NCBI GenBank assembly: GCA_009809945.1
Contig: WTPW01000691.1
Span: forward strand, 92,665-156,664
Direction of reading: 5' to 3'
DNA length: 64,000 bases
From: Gigaspora margarita
Lineage: Eukaryota > Glomeromycota > Glomeromycetes > Diversisporales > Gigasporaceae
Each line of letters begins with the position of its first letter. The first letter of the stretch is position 1. A program made the translations under genes and the position numbers. Of this stretch, positions 46,249 through 57,632 are shown piece after piece. The notes beneath the pieces are model-generated. The model saw nothing but the letters and a program-made list of their open reading frames with translations. It did no database searches and was not told where the DNA came from.

Positions 46249-46370
46249 GTTACAATTAAAAGTTACATTCAATCTCTATCCCTTATTTAGTATAGTCATA
46301 TTCTTATTTTTATTTCATTTTTTTTCATTCTATGTATTTCTTATTTGGGAAAGGTCGATCATGGCGTATA

Positions 46371-46495
46371 TGAGGGTTTGAAACCCCAAGCGAGGGATTG
46401 AAACCCCAAGCGAGGGATTGAAACCCCAAGTGAGGGTCTGAAACTCAAAGTGAGGGTCTGAAACCCCAAGTGAGGGATAGAAACCCCAGTAGGGA
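46371..46495. repeat. Tandem array of 20-bp units
   Basis: Six to seven head-to-tail copies of GAAACCCCAAGCGAGGGATT with a few changes. There are no spacers between units. Confidence 0.92.
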
Positions 46496-46755
46496 TCAAA
46501 ATATATAAATAGGTTGGGTTTTAACAGGAAAAGGAGAATCGCTCATAGATGTTTGTAAATATTAGTTGCAGATACGCTTGGGCGTAGTTCTATTAAAAAA
46601 AATCCTATTGTATTCATATTAAAAAGAATAATAAAAGTGAATCCCTTTAACTTGCTTTAAGAAGAGTAAACTCCGCATTTAAACTAAAAACTGCCTGGTT
46701 GATAATCATACGTAAAAGATCCAATGTAAACACGTGGTTTATCACTCCATAAAAA

Positions 46756-47648
46756 CGGAAAGTCTACGGACACGTACAGGTCACGTGATTTCACACGTAC
46801 CGATCGTCACGTGATATTAACGTACATAAATATATCAAAATAGAATTTTCTTAATTTTGAGGACAAATTTTGACGACACGTACCTGATAGAATTCGATAG
46901 AAATTTGTTAAATCGATTCTATAAACTAATAGAATTCATTTAAAAAAATTACATCGAATTCTGCTAAGTAGTTGTCGAGAACTTTTCACTCAAACTTTGG
47001 GAAAATTTCTGCAAAAATAGCCACGGAAGAAATTTTTCTAAACTTTGAGCGAACATTTCTCGACAACTATCGGATAGAATTCGNTGAAAATTTTTTNAAN
47101 NAANTNNNNNAANTNNNNAANNTNNNTTTNAAAAAAGTTTCATTGAATTCCGCTAAGTANATGACGAGAAAATTTCGCTCAAAGTTTGGGGAAANTTCTG
47201 TNGTGGCATTTTCTTAGGAGACGGCTGAAATTTTTTTAATCTTTGAACGAAAACTTCTCAACAACTACTCAATAGAATTCGAAGAAAATTTTTTTAAATG
47301 AGTGCTGCTAGTTTGTATGATTTATTTTAAAAATTTTCATTAAATTCTATCTGATAGTTGCCGAGAAATTTTCGCTCAAATTTTGGGAAAATTTTTGCCG
47401 CGGNTGTTTTTTTTAGAAATTTTCTCAAATTTTGAGCGAAAATTTCTCGACTACTACTCAGCAGAATTGATGAAATTTTTTATATGAATTTTACTAGATT
47501 GTAGAATTGATTTAAAAAAAATTTCTATCCAATTTTATTAGATACATATCGAGAAAATTTGTTATTTTGATATCTTACGTACGTCAATATCACGTGATGA
47601 TCGGTACGTGCAAAATCACGTGACCTGTACGTGTTTGTAGACTTTCCG
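46756..47648. mobile_element. Long-TIR element, 9-bp TSD, CACGTG-rich (Mutator-like)
   Basis: Ends CGGAAAGTCTACGGACACGT and the inverse of CGGAAAGTCTACAAACACGT; arms of about 80 bp each contain GGTCACGTGATTT and GTCACGTGATATT. An exact 9-bp TSD (ccataaaaa) lies at 46747-46755 and 47649-47657. The core is about three repeats of a 120-200 bp unit that is itself an inverted repeat (TTGTCGAGAA..AAACTTTGAGCGAA). N runs at 47083-47150 lie in this core. Non-coding. Confidence 0.88.
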
Positions 47649-47897
47649 CCATAAAAATTGAGATCGTCGAAATCGTACTATTGTCTACGATCGGAGCTAA
47701 ATCGACCCTTATAATCGAAAGCTCTCCCACCGATCGTAACACCGGTCCAACCTAACCCGGCCCGACCCGGTAAGTATATAAAGAAAGTAAATGCCCAGGA
47801 AATTTATTTATACACTTCAAAGTACTTTTGGGAATGTACCATTTCACAAAAAATCACGCAAAAGTTCTAGATATTCATAAGGTAATGTAGTTGACTA

Positions 47898-48796
47898 AAA
47901 CCAGGAACGGAGGGCAGTAGGTTATATTGAAGATTTAATTGATAAATTATATTTACTGAATTGAATTTACAAGCATACATCAATGCATACATTATCTCCA
48001 AAAAAAGTTCATGAATAAGAACCATGGTACTGTATGTAATAATTAATTAAATTACGGATATGCTATAATAATTAAATGATGTAACATGTAAAGCATATTA
48101 CCATAAATCATATTACAATAATTCGGATCCGTGTCATTTCACCAAGTAATTTATCGACAAGATTAATTTACCGACGATTTCTGTTTTCATAAATTCTGGG
48201 ACAAACTCTTTTTCTGAAATCCCTTCGGTTTCGTCTTATGAATCATTTTATTCTTCGGAAATTACATCGCTATCTTCAGAATGAATTTTCAAAGACAACA
48301 AAGTGTTAGGTGGCTTTTAGAATGAAACTGAAAGAAATTTGGGAAACAGCAAATTTTTAGTTTGTCCCAAAATTTATACGGCAGTTGTAGTTCGCCAACA
48401 AATTGTTTTTAAAAATTGCACTAACCTTAACCCTAACTCAAAGCTCGACACTAATGACAATGACCAGAATTGCTTTATCAGTGAAATGAATTTTCGGTGA
48501 AGTAATCTAATGAAAACGTAACGACTAATCAGACCTATAAAAAAGTAGACGGATGTCAAGCTACTTGCTCCAATCATAGAGCTTTAACATGGACAAACAT
48601 AGAACTTTGATGCGTAGGCGTTTAATAGAGGTTTGTGCTTGCTCAATATGTCAGAAAAGTTCCAAATCTTTAATTATGTTTCATTGCAATGCGATCTTAC
48701 GCATATCGGAATTACGACAAAGCGACAATCCCGAAAATGCCCGTTAAAACAGAACAGGAAAGATTTACGATCACGCCATGAAACTCCGTTCCTGGT
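47898..48796. mobile_element. TIR element with AACCAGGAACGGAG ends
   Basis: Left AAACCAGGAACGGAG, right CTCCGTTCCTGGTT followed by TA; TA also precedes the left end. The AGGAACGG core recurs at 41106-41470. About 0.9 kb, non-coding, with a MITE nested at 48178. Confidence 0.62.
48178..48387. mobile_element. Tc1/mariner-like MITE, CAGCTGTTTTCATAA family, older copy
   Basis: Left TTTCTGTTTTCATAAATTCT, right ..CAAAATTTATACGGCAGTTG followed by TA. The inner arm GAAATCCCTTCGGTTTCGTC resembles that of 25817-26037. The left terminus is mutated. Confidence 0.68.
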
Positions 48797-49442
48797 TTAA
48801 AAAAAATATAAAGGCATGCTGTAGACATGAAAAATATTATAGCGGGCCTGCGGGAGGCCCGCGGGCCCATTTCCAAACCCCGACCCAAGCCCGAACCCGG
48901 TGTAAACCCGGCCCACTTTTAAACGGGTCAAAATATTGGACCCGGTCTTGACCCAAACCCGGCCCAACCCGCAAACCTGCGGGTTTAACCCGGTCCATTC
49001 CGAACCCTAGTTCAAATAATTTATAATATATGATATCAGAGTTAATAAATTTCACAAATGACAAATCTGTTTCAATAATTTAGAGCTTAAGTGAAACTTG
49101 TTATTTATATAATTCACTTACAATTTGAATAGTTTACTCATTCATAAACTACGGAAAAAATTTGTTGTACATTGTTTTTTTAGATCTTTTCCTGTCCTAT
49201 AGATATATAATAAACAAACCTCTAAGATCAATTATTTTTCTAATTATTTAATAGATTATAGTGAACGAAAATTTTATAATCTAATAACTAGTCTTACAAA
49301 CAATTAATAACAATCAAATCAAATAAAAAAAAACCAACTTCCGAATATAATATGAATAATTTAGTATATATGATATGACATATGAGTATGTTATGTTCGT
49401 GCTCGTTTAAACCTCCATTATATAAAGTTTCTGTTTACTTTT

Positions 49443-50472
49443 TCAAGTACTCTTTAATTCCACATTAGCAAAAATAACCTAAAATTTTTGGTTATTTTCA
49501 ATAAATATAAAAAAAAAACTAAATGATAAATACAATATATTTTTTACCTCTGCATAATTATCAATATTAAACATAAAAGGCTTCGTTCCAAAATTGGCTA
49601 CAATACATTCACCATTTTTTGACATTCCACACATTGGGTACATTTCTCTCACTATCTCATAATTAATTAAATTATTATCTAATTTTAATAAACGATTAAT
49701 TTATTAGTTTCACGTATTATATCAATATGCCCACATAAACATATGTATATAATATTAAATTACTATATTTACCATGAGAATATGTTTCGAAATGTATGAA
49801 TTGTCCTTTACCAATGATTATCCCATTTTTTGTGAAAAAAATTTCCATGTTAAAAAAATTAATTCCACAGCCAACTGTATCTCCTGCAGCATAACAAGGT
49901 GCAAGCGTTGTTGCACATCTTCCATTATAATATAAGCAACCATCATCTCCATGATATCCAATTGAGTCAGGATCCCATCCTATTTTTATTGTTTAAAAAC
50001 TTATTAATAAAGGAATAAGCAATTTTTTGCTTAAAATTTTACCTACCTGGTAATGTATTAAGCTCAACATCTGATTTACAATATCCGATTACAATACATC
50101 TTAAATAGTAATTTTGTCTATTACTTTCCTCAATTTAGTATTTACAAAATACTGAATATTATAATAAACTTACCCATTTTCACCGCTACTTAAAATTGTT
50201 ATTTCAAAATAAAATAATCCAACTTCTGATGGAATAGGGTTATTAGTTCTAATTGAGGCTTCATCTGAAAAATTTTCTCCTGGTCCATTATATTCAATTT
50301 TTAAATTATTTTGATCCATAACGTTTATGTAAGTCCAACAGTCCATTGAATTCCAATGTGTAGGTAGTGAATGTGACTTATGTGCATTTTTTATATATTT
50401 ACTTATTGGATTATTATGAAGATAACTTGGCAAAAATTCTTCTGATTGCATATTTTTTTTTTTTTTATGCAT
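49443..50472 (-). CDS. SPRY/B30.2 domain protein, five exons
   Basis: Exons on the minus strand: 50472-50174, 50099-50047, 49979-49773, 49651-49548 and 49478-49443. All introns are GT-AG and the frame is kept, giving 232 residues (225 from the second Met at 50451). SPRY hallmarks appear in order: NPIPSEVGLFYFEITILSSG, IVIGYCKSD, GWDPDSIGYHGDDGCLYYNG, GDTVGCGINFFNMEIFFTKN, YPMCGMSKNGECIVANFG and KPFMFNIDNY. SPRY folds mediate protein-protein binding. There is no RING, B-box or ankyrin part, so the protein is nearly all SPRY with a short N-terminal lead. The last 12-codon exon is the least certain. No signal peptide. Confidence 0.85.
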
Positions 50473-50708
50473 AGAAATTTTGAAAGACTAAATATATCTC
50501 AGTATTGTAATTTTTTTTTGTTTTAATATATTATGTTTATATGAATACTTTTTTTTTTTTACGGAATCGCTAAATAGGCTCAGAAAGTATATTACGGCTA
50601 CACTAAAAAATAAATATGGAAATTCAATATTTACAAGCAACCATTAAAAATTAACATATACATATGCATTTTTGTGTAATCGTGATTAATTGTACAGATA
50701 TGTAACAA
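50473..50708. promoter_or_regulatory. Probable upstream region of the SPRY gene
   Basis: A T-run (on the plus strand) lies just before the start codon, at 50510-50560. No TATA-like box with clear spacing was identified. The fold-back element at 50709 limits the unique upstream sequence to about 235 bp. Confidence 0.25.
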
Positions 50709-51275
50709 CGTATACTATATAAATCAAAACTATATGTGGTATCATAGAAAATTCTAACATGACAGATTTTTAAGTGTTTGTGCCCTGATCAATAATCGAT
50801 TCATTTTATATATAAAATTGGGTCGCATTTTTTTAGATGCACAGGTTGCTTTTATTTTTTTCTTTCAAAAACTTCAATACGAATAGATTCATGTTCCTTA
50901 TGACTACGAAGTTACAGAATATTTTTACATTACATATGGTAGATTTTTTTTTATTATTAAAGATATTTTAAGTATATCTTTATTTTGGTAACCTAAATAA
51001 AAATATCTTTCAATAAAAAAAAAAAAAAACTACCATATGTAATGTAAAAAAAAATTCTGTAACTTCGTAGTCATAAGGAATATGAATCTATTCGTATTGA
51101 AGTTTTTGAGAGAAAAAAATAAAAGCAACCTGTGCATCTAAAAAAATGCGACCCAATTTTATATATAAAATGCATCGATTATTGATCAGGGCACAATCAC
51201 TTAAAAATCTGTCATGTTAGAATTTTCTATGATACCACATATAGTTTTGATTTATATAGTATACGTCAATCCTCA
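50709..51275. mobile_element. Long near-perfect palindrome, 9-bp TSD, copy B
   Basis: Arms of about 250 bp run outward from near 50990. The outer parts, TATATAAATCAAAACTATAT then GTGGTATCATAGAAAATTC, match the 19227-19851 element. The right arm ends ..CGTCAATCCTCA before atgtaacaa (51276-51284); the same 9 bases at 50700-50708 precede the left arm, which lacks the last 10 bases. Arms differ at few positions outside the A/T-run centre. Confidence 0.88.
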
Positions 51276-51418
51276 ATGTAACAACACGTGCTTTTACAGC
51301 CTTTACACTTGGTTATTGCACGGGATTGTGCGTCAAACTGTATCCGAGTAGGGATGGGATTTTTTTACAGCCTGTACGAATGAATATATTTAAAATTTGC
51401 TTTTTCAAAAATTAAAAT

Positions 51419-51520
51419 ATTTAAATAGATTTTTTAATGATTTTTTTTTAAAATAAAAATTATATATATATTTAAATAGATTTTTTAATGATTTTTTTTT
51501 AAAATAAAAATTATATATAA
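51419..51520. repeat. Tandem duplication, about 57-bp unit
   Basis: TTTAAATAGATTTTTTAATG then ATTTTTTTTTAAAATAAAAA occurs twice in direct order. Confidence 0.85.
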
Positions 51521-51639
51521 CTTATATAATATTATTAAATAAAACATCCAGTAATATTTTAAAAACTAGCTAAATAATTAAGATTTAGCATACTAAATAA
51601 ATTATTCAATATTTTTAAAAACTCTTTTTTAAAAGCCCA

Positions 51640-51845
51640 ATTCTATTTTGACTCTGGTCAAAGTGACGACCCCTTGAATTTAGGGTTAGTTGTGCCGGAA
51701 TTATATTAATAATAGCCAGAATTATGTTAATGCTAGCTAGGGGTTTTTTAATATCAAAACACAGCTATCATTAACATAATGTCGGCCCAAAATAACCCTA
51801 AATTCTAATAGGGGGTGGGTCACTTTGACCAGAGTCAAAATAGAT
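51640..51845. mobile_element. Fold-back MITE (CTATTTTGACTCTGGTCA ends)
   Basis: CTATTTTGACTCTGGTCAAA at the left is mirrored at the right, and the inner ATTTAGGGTTA / TAACCCTAAATTC also pair. About 205 bp. TSD not resolved. Confidence 0.72.
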
Positions 51846-51950
51846 TTTTAAAATATTTGTTTATAAAGATTTAAATTTAAATTGGGAAAATTACATATAA
51901 GGGCCTAAAAAATGTATAAGGGCCTAAACAAAAATTAATTACATATTGAT

Positions 51951-52791
51951 TAGGGATGTTATCCTGCTTGTCGAAACTCAGTTCGACCCTGTTTGGAACC
52001 AAACCCAATGGAACTCGAGTTTTTGCGGTCACTTGATTTCTATTATTAAATCATGCTCCAAACGAGTTTGAAATGAGCAATATTAATCTGTAATAGACTA
52101 TCGTTATGACGAACAAAAATTCTATCTTATGATGAACAAAAATCAATTTTCTTTGTTTTTTTTTAATTCAATGTGGCATGATATGACGAATAAAAAATTA
52201 CTATCTTATAACGAACAAAATCAATTTTCTTTGACTTTTTTTTTTATATGACGAATAAAAAAATTACTATCTTATAATGAACAAAAATCAATTTTCTTTG
52301 ACTTTTTTTTTTTTTTTTTAACTAAAAGTTAATTTAATGTGACAACAATTAATCATTTTAAATTTTTTTTTTTTTAGTTAATTAATAATATAAATATGCG
52401 ATTTCTTTTTTTTTTTACATATTTTTTTTTACTTGAATTTCACTATTCGATGGACCGAAGACAATACATTTGAAAATTCAATTGAATCTACCTCTTCAGG
52501 TTCAATAGCTCAAAATGCACTTAAACCTGGAACGTATAGATGCAATAACATTATAATGCAAAAATTTATATATTTTTAAAATGTATTTGCTTTAATGAAA
52601 AGTAATAACGATATAATCGCCAAAAAAAAGTAATAGCGATAGCAGGTTTTATTAACTACTCGTGCAAGCGTAATTATTAATACATTTATATCAACTGAGT
52701 TCAAAATTGGTTTTTATTTAAATATGCTCCGAACAGAGTTCCACCGGGTTTTAAGCACAAACTAACCGGTTGGAGCAGGATAACATCCCTA
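51951..52791. mobile_element. hAT-like element, TAGGGATGTTATCCTGCT ends
   Basis: Left TAGGGATGTTATCCTGCT and right AGCAGGATAACATCCCTA are inverted, with exact 8-bp TSDs (atattgat) at 51943-51950 and 52792-52799. 841 bp. The core has three copies of a unit with CTATCTTATnAnGAACAAAA then TCAATTTTCTTTG. Non-coding. It may lie within an older element whose ends read ATTACA.ATAAGGGCC (51889; inverse near 53445-53475). Confidence 0.9.
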
Positions 52792-52799
52792 ATATTGAT

Positions 52800-54470
52800 A
52801 TAAGGACCCAAAATTTGAAAAATATTAAAATCAAAGGGTCCAAATTTGTCAATTGCAAGTTTTTAACGCTAAATATAATTCCTTTTGACAGTTAATCAGA
52901 TTACATGTCGCTCTGGTTATACCGAAATCTTATTATAAAGATATAATAGTAAATTCTTTCTATATCGACAATTTTTTTCAAAATTATAATATAAAGTGTC
53001 GTTATGATTCACTGTATCGAAATTTTGAATTTTTTTACTAATATTTCAAAAATGTTGATATAAGATTGGTGTATAGTTTATTCTCTTAGCGTCTTGCATG
53101 CCAATTTCTAGAAGTTAATTTAACTTTCTCTCGAGTATAAATGAAAATTTGCGGTTCTAAATAACTTCGATTAACGTGAATTCATATTTTATAACTAGTC
53201 CTGGTATAGGATAGACTCATTGGTTTAGAACCGAATAAACATTATTTACATACTGATAAATATCGTGCTTAATCTAGTCGAACTGTATCTTGGTTTTTAT
53301 TAAGCGAAAAGAGTGTATAGTATAAAATGTATAAATAGTACATGTACATATACGGTGATGATATTCAAAGAATCACTATTATCATAACGCAAAATTATTT
53401 TGACCCTTAATTGTAAAATTTTTCAAAATTTGGTCCATTAATTTCGCTTTGGGCCCTTATTTGTAATTATTTTGTTATTATAAATGCTGCACTACATATG
53501 ATGTATCAGGTGATGTATTTGATGCAATGTCCTAACCGAAATGCACAGACTTTTCTTTATAAGCATATTCAATATGAATTATTCAGGCATGAAATATTAG
53601 TTTTAACTTATTTAAAAATTAATTAATTACTTTCCACTAAACAATTCAATTAATTAAACAATAACCTTTATCAAAGCTATCAGCTTCATATTGTGTAACG
53701 GCTGTTTTGGGAGAGCGGCACATAGCGAATGCGCAGTGTCTACTTTAAGTTATATGAATTAAATGATACAAAATTTCTAGCGGTATAATAATACTATAAG
53801 GAGCGAACTAATCATAATGAGAGCCTAATGAAAAAAAAATAATTATGAAACAGGATATCTCCATTTTATTAAAATAAATGGTTCACTTATATACACTTTG
53901 ATTAGTATGCACACTACTATTTTACCTCAATTGGCCAAGTGTCAGCATTCACGCTTTGTACAATGGGCTTTAAAACGGTATTAATTTAGTTGGATGTTCA
54001 ATTATACCAAAAAAGAAAAGGTAATACAATTAATTCACTACGATGGCATGATTCTATGTGAGAATTCTTGATTTTCGAAAATTTACTTTCAGAAACAGAC
54101 TTAACAAATTCTTTAATTCTTATAAGCCAGTTTCCGAAAATGAAGTTCAGCATTCGTCTTTTTGTTTCATCAGTGTATTATTACTTAATTTCTAACCCTT
54201 GCTTTAATCTGCTAAATTAAAAAATACATTAGCGTAGGATTTTTTTTAACGCGCAATTACATGCAATACAATATAAATATTTACTATTTCTGTATTTACA
54301 CTTCTGTCCAATTGTTTTAACAAAATTATCAATCATAATAAATATACGATAGAAACGAAAACAATTTATTCTGCATCGGAGAAGATATTATGCTATATTT
54401 TATAAATTATACGAGCCAAATCGATTAAATTAAATACTACTATCAAAATCAAGTCTCATAATTAGAAATT
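52800..54470. other. Intergenic, no gene
   Basis: AT-rich. TTGGGCCCTTATTTGTAATT at 53447 is a likely right terminus of an old element that starts near 51889. No protein-like frame. Confidence 0.4.
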
Positions 54471-54474
54471 ATTA

Positions 54475-55414
54475 TTACACGCAAAACATGAATATTAACC
54501 AAACAAGAACACCACTACAAATACTTGATATAATAATATTGATTTCAGTAGTTTTAGACATTCCAGCAGAAGATGGAGGTGATGCAGATTTACCACTTTT
54601 AGTAGATGTAGAACTGCTAATAGGAGAAAGACCAAGGGACGAACTAGGAAGGGAAGTAGTGGGAGGATTTCCAGGAATATCATATGTTTGATATGAAATA
54701 TCAAAACTAACAGATTGGTTTACAAAGAAATTTCCTATCAAAAGGCACCAATCAGGATTTATGTCAATTTTTTGCTGAGTACATGATCCAACAAAAGATG
54801 TCGTAGTTCCACAAAGAGGGTCAGCGTTTGAACTACGATCTTTATCTAATAAATACATAAAAAAGCCACCCATATCAACAGGAGTAATTGAATTAGGAGC
54901 GGTGAATGTGGGACCAGAAAAATAATCTAAGATAGCATCCAAGAATGAAGAATGTTGAAGGTAAGAGTACTTATATCCGAATCCGTTTCTATCTACAACA
55001 ATAGGTGATGAATATTTTGATGGGGTTGTGCCGCTATATGAAATGGCTATATATTTAAGTACATTTATAAATAATTTATAAAAACTTTAGCACTCATTCA
55101 AAACCAAGGATTAAATATAAATCATTATAAAATACATACATATGGAGCTATACTTATTCGAAGTAGTATCAAAACTTATTTGAGTACTTGACAATTTAGT
55201 CTCATCAGTCGTAAGACATTTAACCCAATAAGTATAGCCAGGAATTGTAATAGGGGTAGCATTAATCTCATGTATCTGATATATATATATAATTTTAGAA
55301 AATTCGATATTTAGATATGCCTAGTTAACAGTTAAAAAGAAAAAAAAAAAAAACTTGATAATTATTTTATACCTTGAAAATTAGAAGAGTAGTCAAAAAA
55401 ATAAGATATTTCAT
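54475..55414 (-). CDS. Secreted or surface protein with GPI-like or membrane tail, three exons
   Basis: Exons on the minus strand: 55414-55373, 55275-55140 and 55046-54475; introns are 97 and 93 nt, GT-AG, and the frame is kept (249 residues). Exon 1 encodes a signal peptide core, MKYLIFLTTLLIFK. The mature part has Cys in WVKCLTTDE, DPLCGTTTSFVGSC and DWCLLIG, plus N-glycosylation-type sites (NAT, NQS). A Ser/Thr/Pro-rich stalk (SSSLGLSPISSSTSTKSGKS) precedes a final hydrophobic stretch, INIIISSICSGVLVWLIFMF, running to the C-terminus. That layout fits a GPI-anchored or type I membrane protein facing the outside. No known domain is recognised. Confidence 0.8.
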
Positions 55415-55874
55415 TTTATATATGCTACTTTTGCGAAAATCTTGTGAAAAAATGGAATATCAGTTACTTTATAAAATTACGTGCTGTATATTAGCAATTT
55501 TTTTTCATACAGAATTACTTAAATAACTTACCATTATGAATGCATTGATAATTATGCGTTATGTGATGCTGTGATGCATGTAACATATGTTCTAGAAATC
55601 TGGTACTTTTTTGATCGTCATTTATCCTCTATAGATATCAATGCGCATGACTATGATTTAAAACAATATTGGGAATTTTATTGTATCATTATAACCTGAT
55701 TTTTTGGGTTTACATGATAATATAAAAACGATAAAATGGCAGGTTCATTTACTTGAGTCTTTTATGTACGCAACATAAATTTTCTTATTTTAGCATAATG
55801 ATAGTCTATGGTTTACTTTTGTATTGATTATATAATAATATTATTTGATTTATATTATTGCATAAAATATGTTC
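55415..55874. promoter_or_regulatory. Upstream region of the secreted-protein gene
   Basis: AT-rich, without a clear box. It contains ACATATGTTCTAG and short palindromes. No other gene. Confidence 0.25.
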
Positions 55875-55882
55875 ATGTTCTG

Positions 55883-56416
55883 TAGGGATTAAAAGTTCAG
55901 TCCGGTTCGACTCGACTCAGAGAGTCGAGTTTTTATTAAAGACCGGTCCCGAGTCAAACTTGGAACTCGACTCGCATTGCATGTGCATCTTGTGTACACA
56001 TGCAAAATATGCATGAATGACTTTTTTTTTTTTTTTTGTTATATTTAAATGTTCAAGATGAACTCATACAGGGGCGTCCCCAAAATTCCGGGTCGGAATA
56101 CTTCGGAGTGCATCGGAATCATGGTCGACTGGATCGGAGTTGATCAATTTTGCCCCAAGATCATAAAAAATTTTACTAATAATCATTAAGCAAAAAATGC
56201 CCAGCTGATAATTTTGCTATAGAACCTGTTAACAACTTGGGCTAAACGCCGACCTAGATCCGACGCATCCAACCCGGAATTTTGGGGACACTCCTGTAAA
56301 ATTCTTCAAGATGCATGTGCAATGCAAGTCGAAATCCAAGTTTGACTCAGGACTGGACTTTAATAAACACTCGACTCAGAGTCGAGCCGAACCGGACCGA
56401 ACTTTTAACATCCCTA
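55883..56416. mobile_element. hAT-like MITE (TAGGGAT, CGACTC-rich ends)
   Basis: Left TAGGGATTAAAAGTTCAGTC, right ..GAACTTTTAACATCCCTA, exact 8-bp TSDs (atgttctg) at 55875-55882 and 56417-56424. Inside both ends are CGACTCGACTCAGAG words and long mirrored arms. A TA-target MITE (56069-56296) is nested in the middle. Non-coding. Confidence 0.92.
56069..56296. mobile_element. TA-target MITE, CAGGGGCGTCCCCAAAATTC ends
   Basis: Left CAGGGGCGTCCCCAAAATTC, right GAATTTTGGGGACACTCCTG, with TA at 56067-56068 and 56297-56298. 228 bp. It inserted after the surrounding hAT-like MITE. Confidence 0.88.
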
Positions 56417-56424
56417 ATGTTCTG

Positions 56425-57630
56425 TACATGCGCGTTAGGTTGTATGAGGCTGACTTGATAACACTAAGTTTCCAACGGGATTGTGACATAAAATGACTTG
56501 AATATTCATCGACATACTTATTCCGTAGCTTGCCCTACTTATCATTCTCGTCGTATTATACACTTAGTTGTGTATTTCTTATTGTCTATTTTATACTTAT
56601 ATTCATCATATTATGCCTTATTTAATAGCTATTCTTTATACTTAGTCTTTAATTATAGCCGCATTATTGGTAACATAAGAACAAAATAAATGTAACATCA
56701 ACGCATCTTTGAATTATGACGCGTGGGCAGAGTAGTTAGATGAGTTAAATGAAATCGATGGATAAGGAATAAATGCAATGAAAAAAATCAATGAGATGAA
56801 ATATATATGGATAATCATTGATTAAAGTGATAAAATTAGTACAAGTTCATCCTAATTGAAATTAGTTGACAAAAGAATGCGTTGAATATGATTAGTCAGT
56901 TAATTGAATGAAAATAATTCAGCTTTAAATGCTGACAATAACAAATATACATTCAGCATACCTTAATCAAACTCAATTATAACATTTTGACCATAGCATT
57001 TGTAATGTTGGACCAAATGGTAAAAGAAAATTGTCTTGAAGCTTGGTGTGATGAAGATTATTAAATGTCAAATTTATATAAAAACTTACCCAGTTTTTCC
57101 TTAATAAAGTTTTCTGAACCAGTTTACTAAAATAAAATAGATACAAAGTTAGTAATCAAAAATCAATGGCAACTTTCATATTAATTTAAGATTTTTTTTA
57201 AATCTTTAATTATTTTCTTATCTCACGAGCATTTTCACGATGCACCTTATATTGAAATTTATTCATATTGAAAACATTGAATCAGTTGCTCCTGAAAAAC
57301 CATGTTCGCTCTGGGAACTAGAAATTGTTTTAGGTGAAATTTTACTTGGCGGTGTATGCGGCCATATATATCTCTCTTTATCACTTACACATAAGATTAT
57401 TCATATGCTAATTAGGCTAAAGTAATTCAGATTAATAGTGCTCTCGAACATCTCTTTCAATGCGATCAATGTGTTTGGCTAGTCATAGGGTGTCCTCAAG
57501 CATCTCAATCAATTGATTTAATAATGTTCGTGATGACGCTCAAGCATCACAATCAATGACGATATTAATAGAATTAAATAGAATTAAATGCTTGAGCATA
57601 CTCTTTTTCTTTTGTGTAATTTCATTATGC
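56425..57630. other. Intergenic, no convincing gene
   Basis: Several 60-codon frames occur (56498, 57240) but lack splice partners or known motifs. Nothing supported. Confidence 0.4.
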
Positions 57631-57632
57631 CA

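Larger units (their letters stand above)
45879..49009. mobile_element. 3.1-kb hAT-like element with several nested elements
   Basis: Ends TAGGGTTCGGAATGGGCCGG and CCGGTCCATTCCGAACCCTA-type inverse (48990-49009), with exact 8-bp TSDs (gttcaaat) at 45871-45878 and 49010-49017. Inside both ends are arrays of GGGCCGGGTCGGG / AACCCGGCCC words. Nested inside: a MITE (46020), a 20-bp tandem array (46371), a 9-bp-TSD element (46756) and a TIR element (47898), itself holding a Tc1-type MITE (48178). No transposase survives. Confidence 0.9.

Noticed and set aside
46371..46495. Repeated GGGATTGAAAC-like phrase, reminiscent of CRISPR repeat ends
   Set aside because: The 20-bp units are head to tail without spacers, and the context is a eukaryotic transposon. 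It is a minisatellite.
45848..49064. Gly/Arg/Pro-rich frames at both ends of the 3.1-kb element
   Set aside because: They are translations of the GGGCCGGG subterminal words.
54488..54704. Frames on plus and minus strand overlapping the secreted gene
   Set aside because: They are shadows of exon 3 of the signal-peptide gene.
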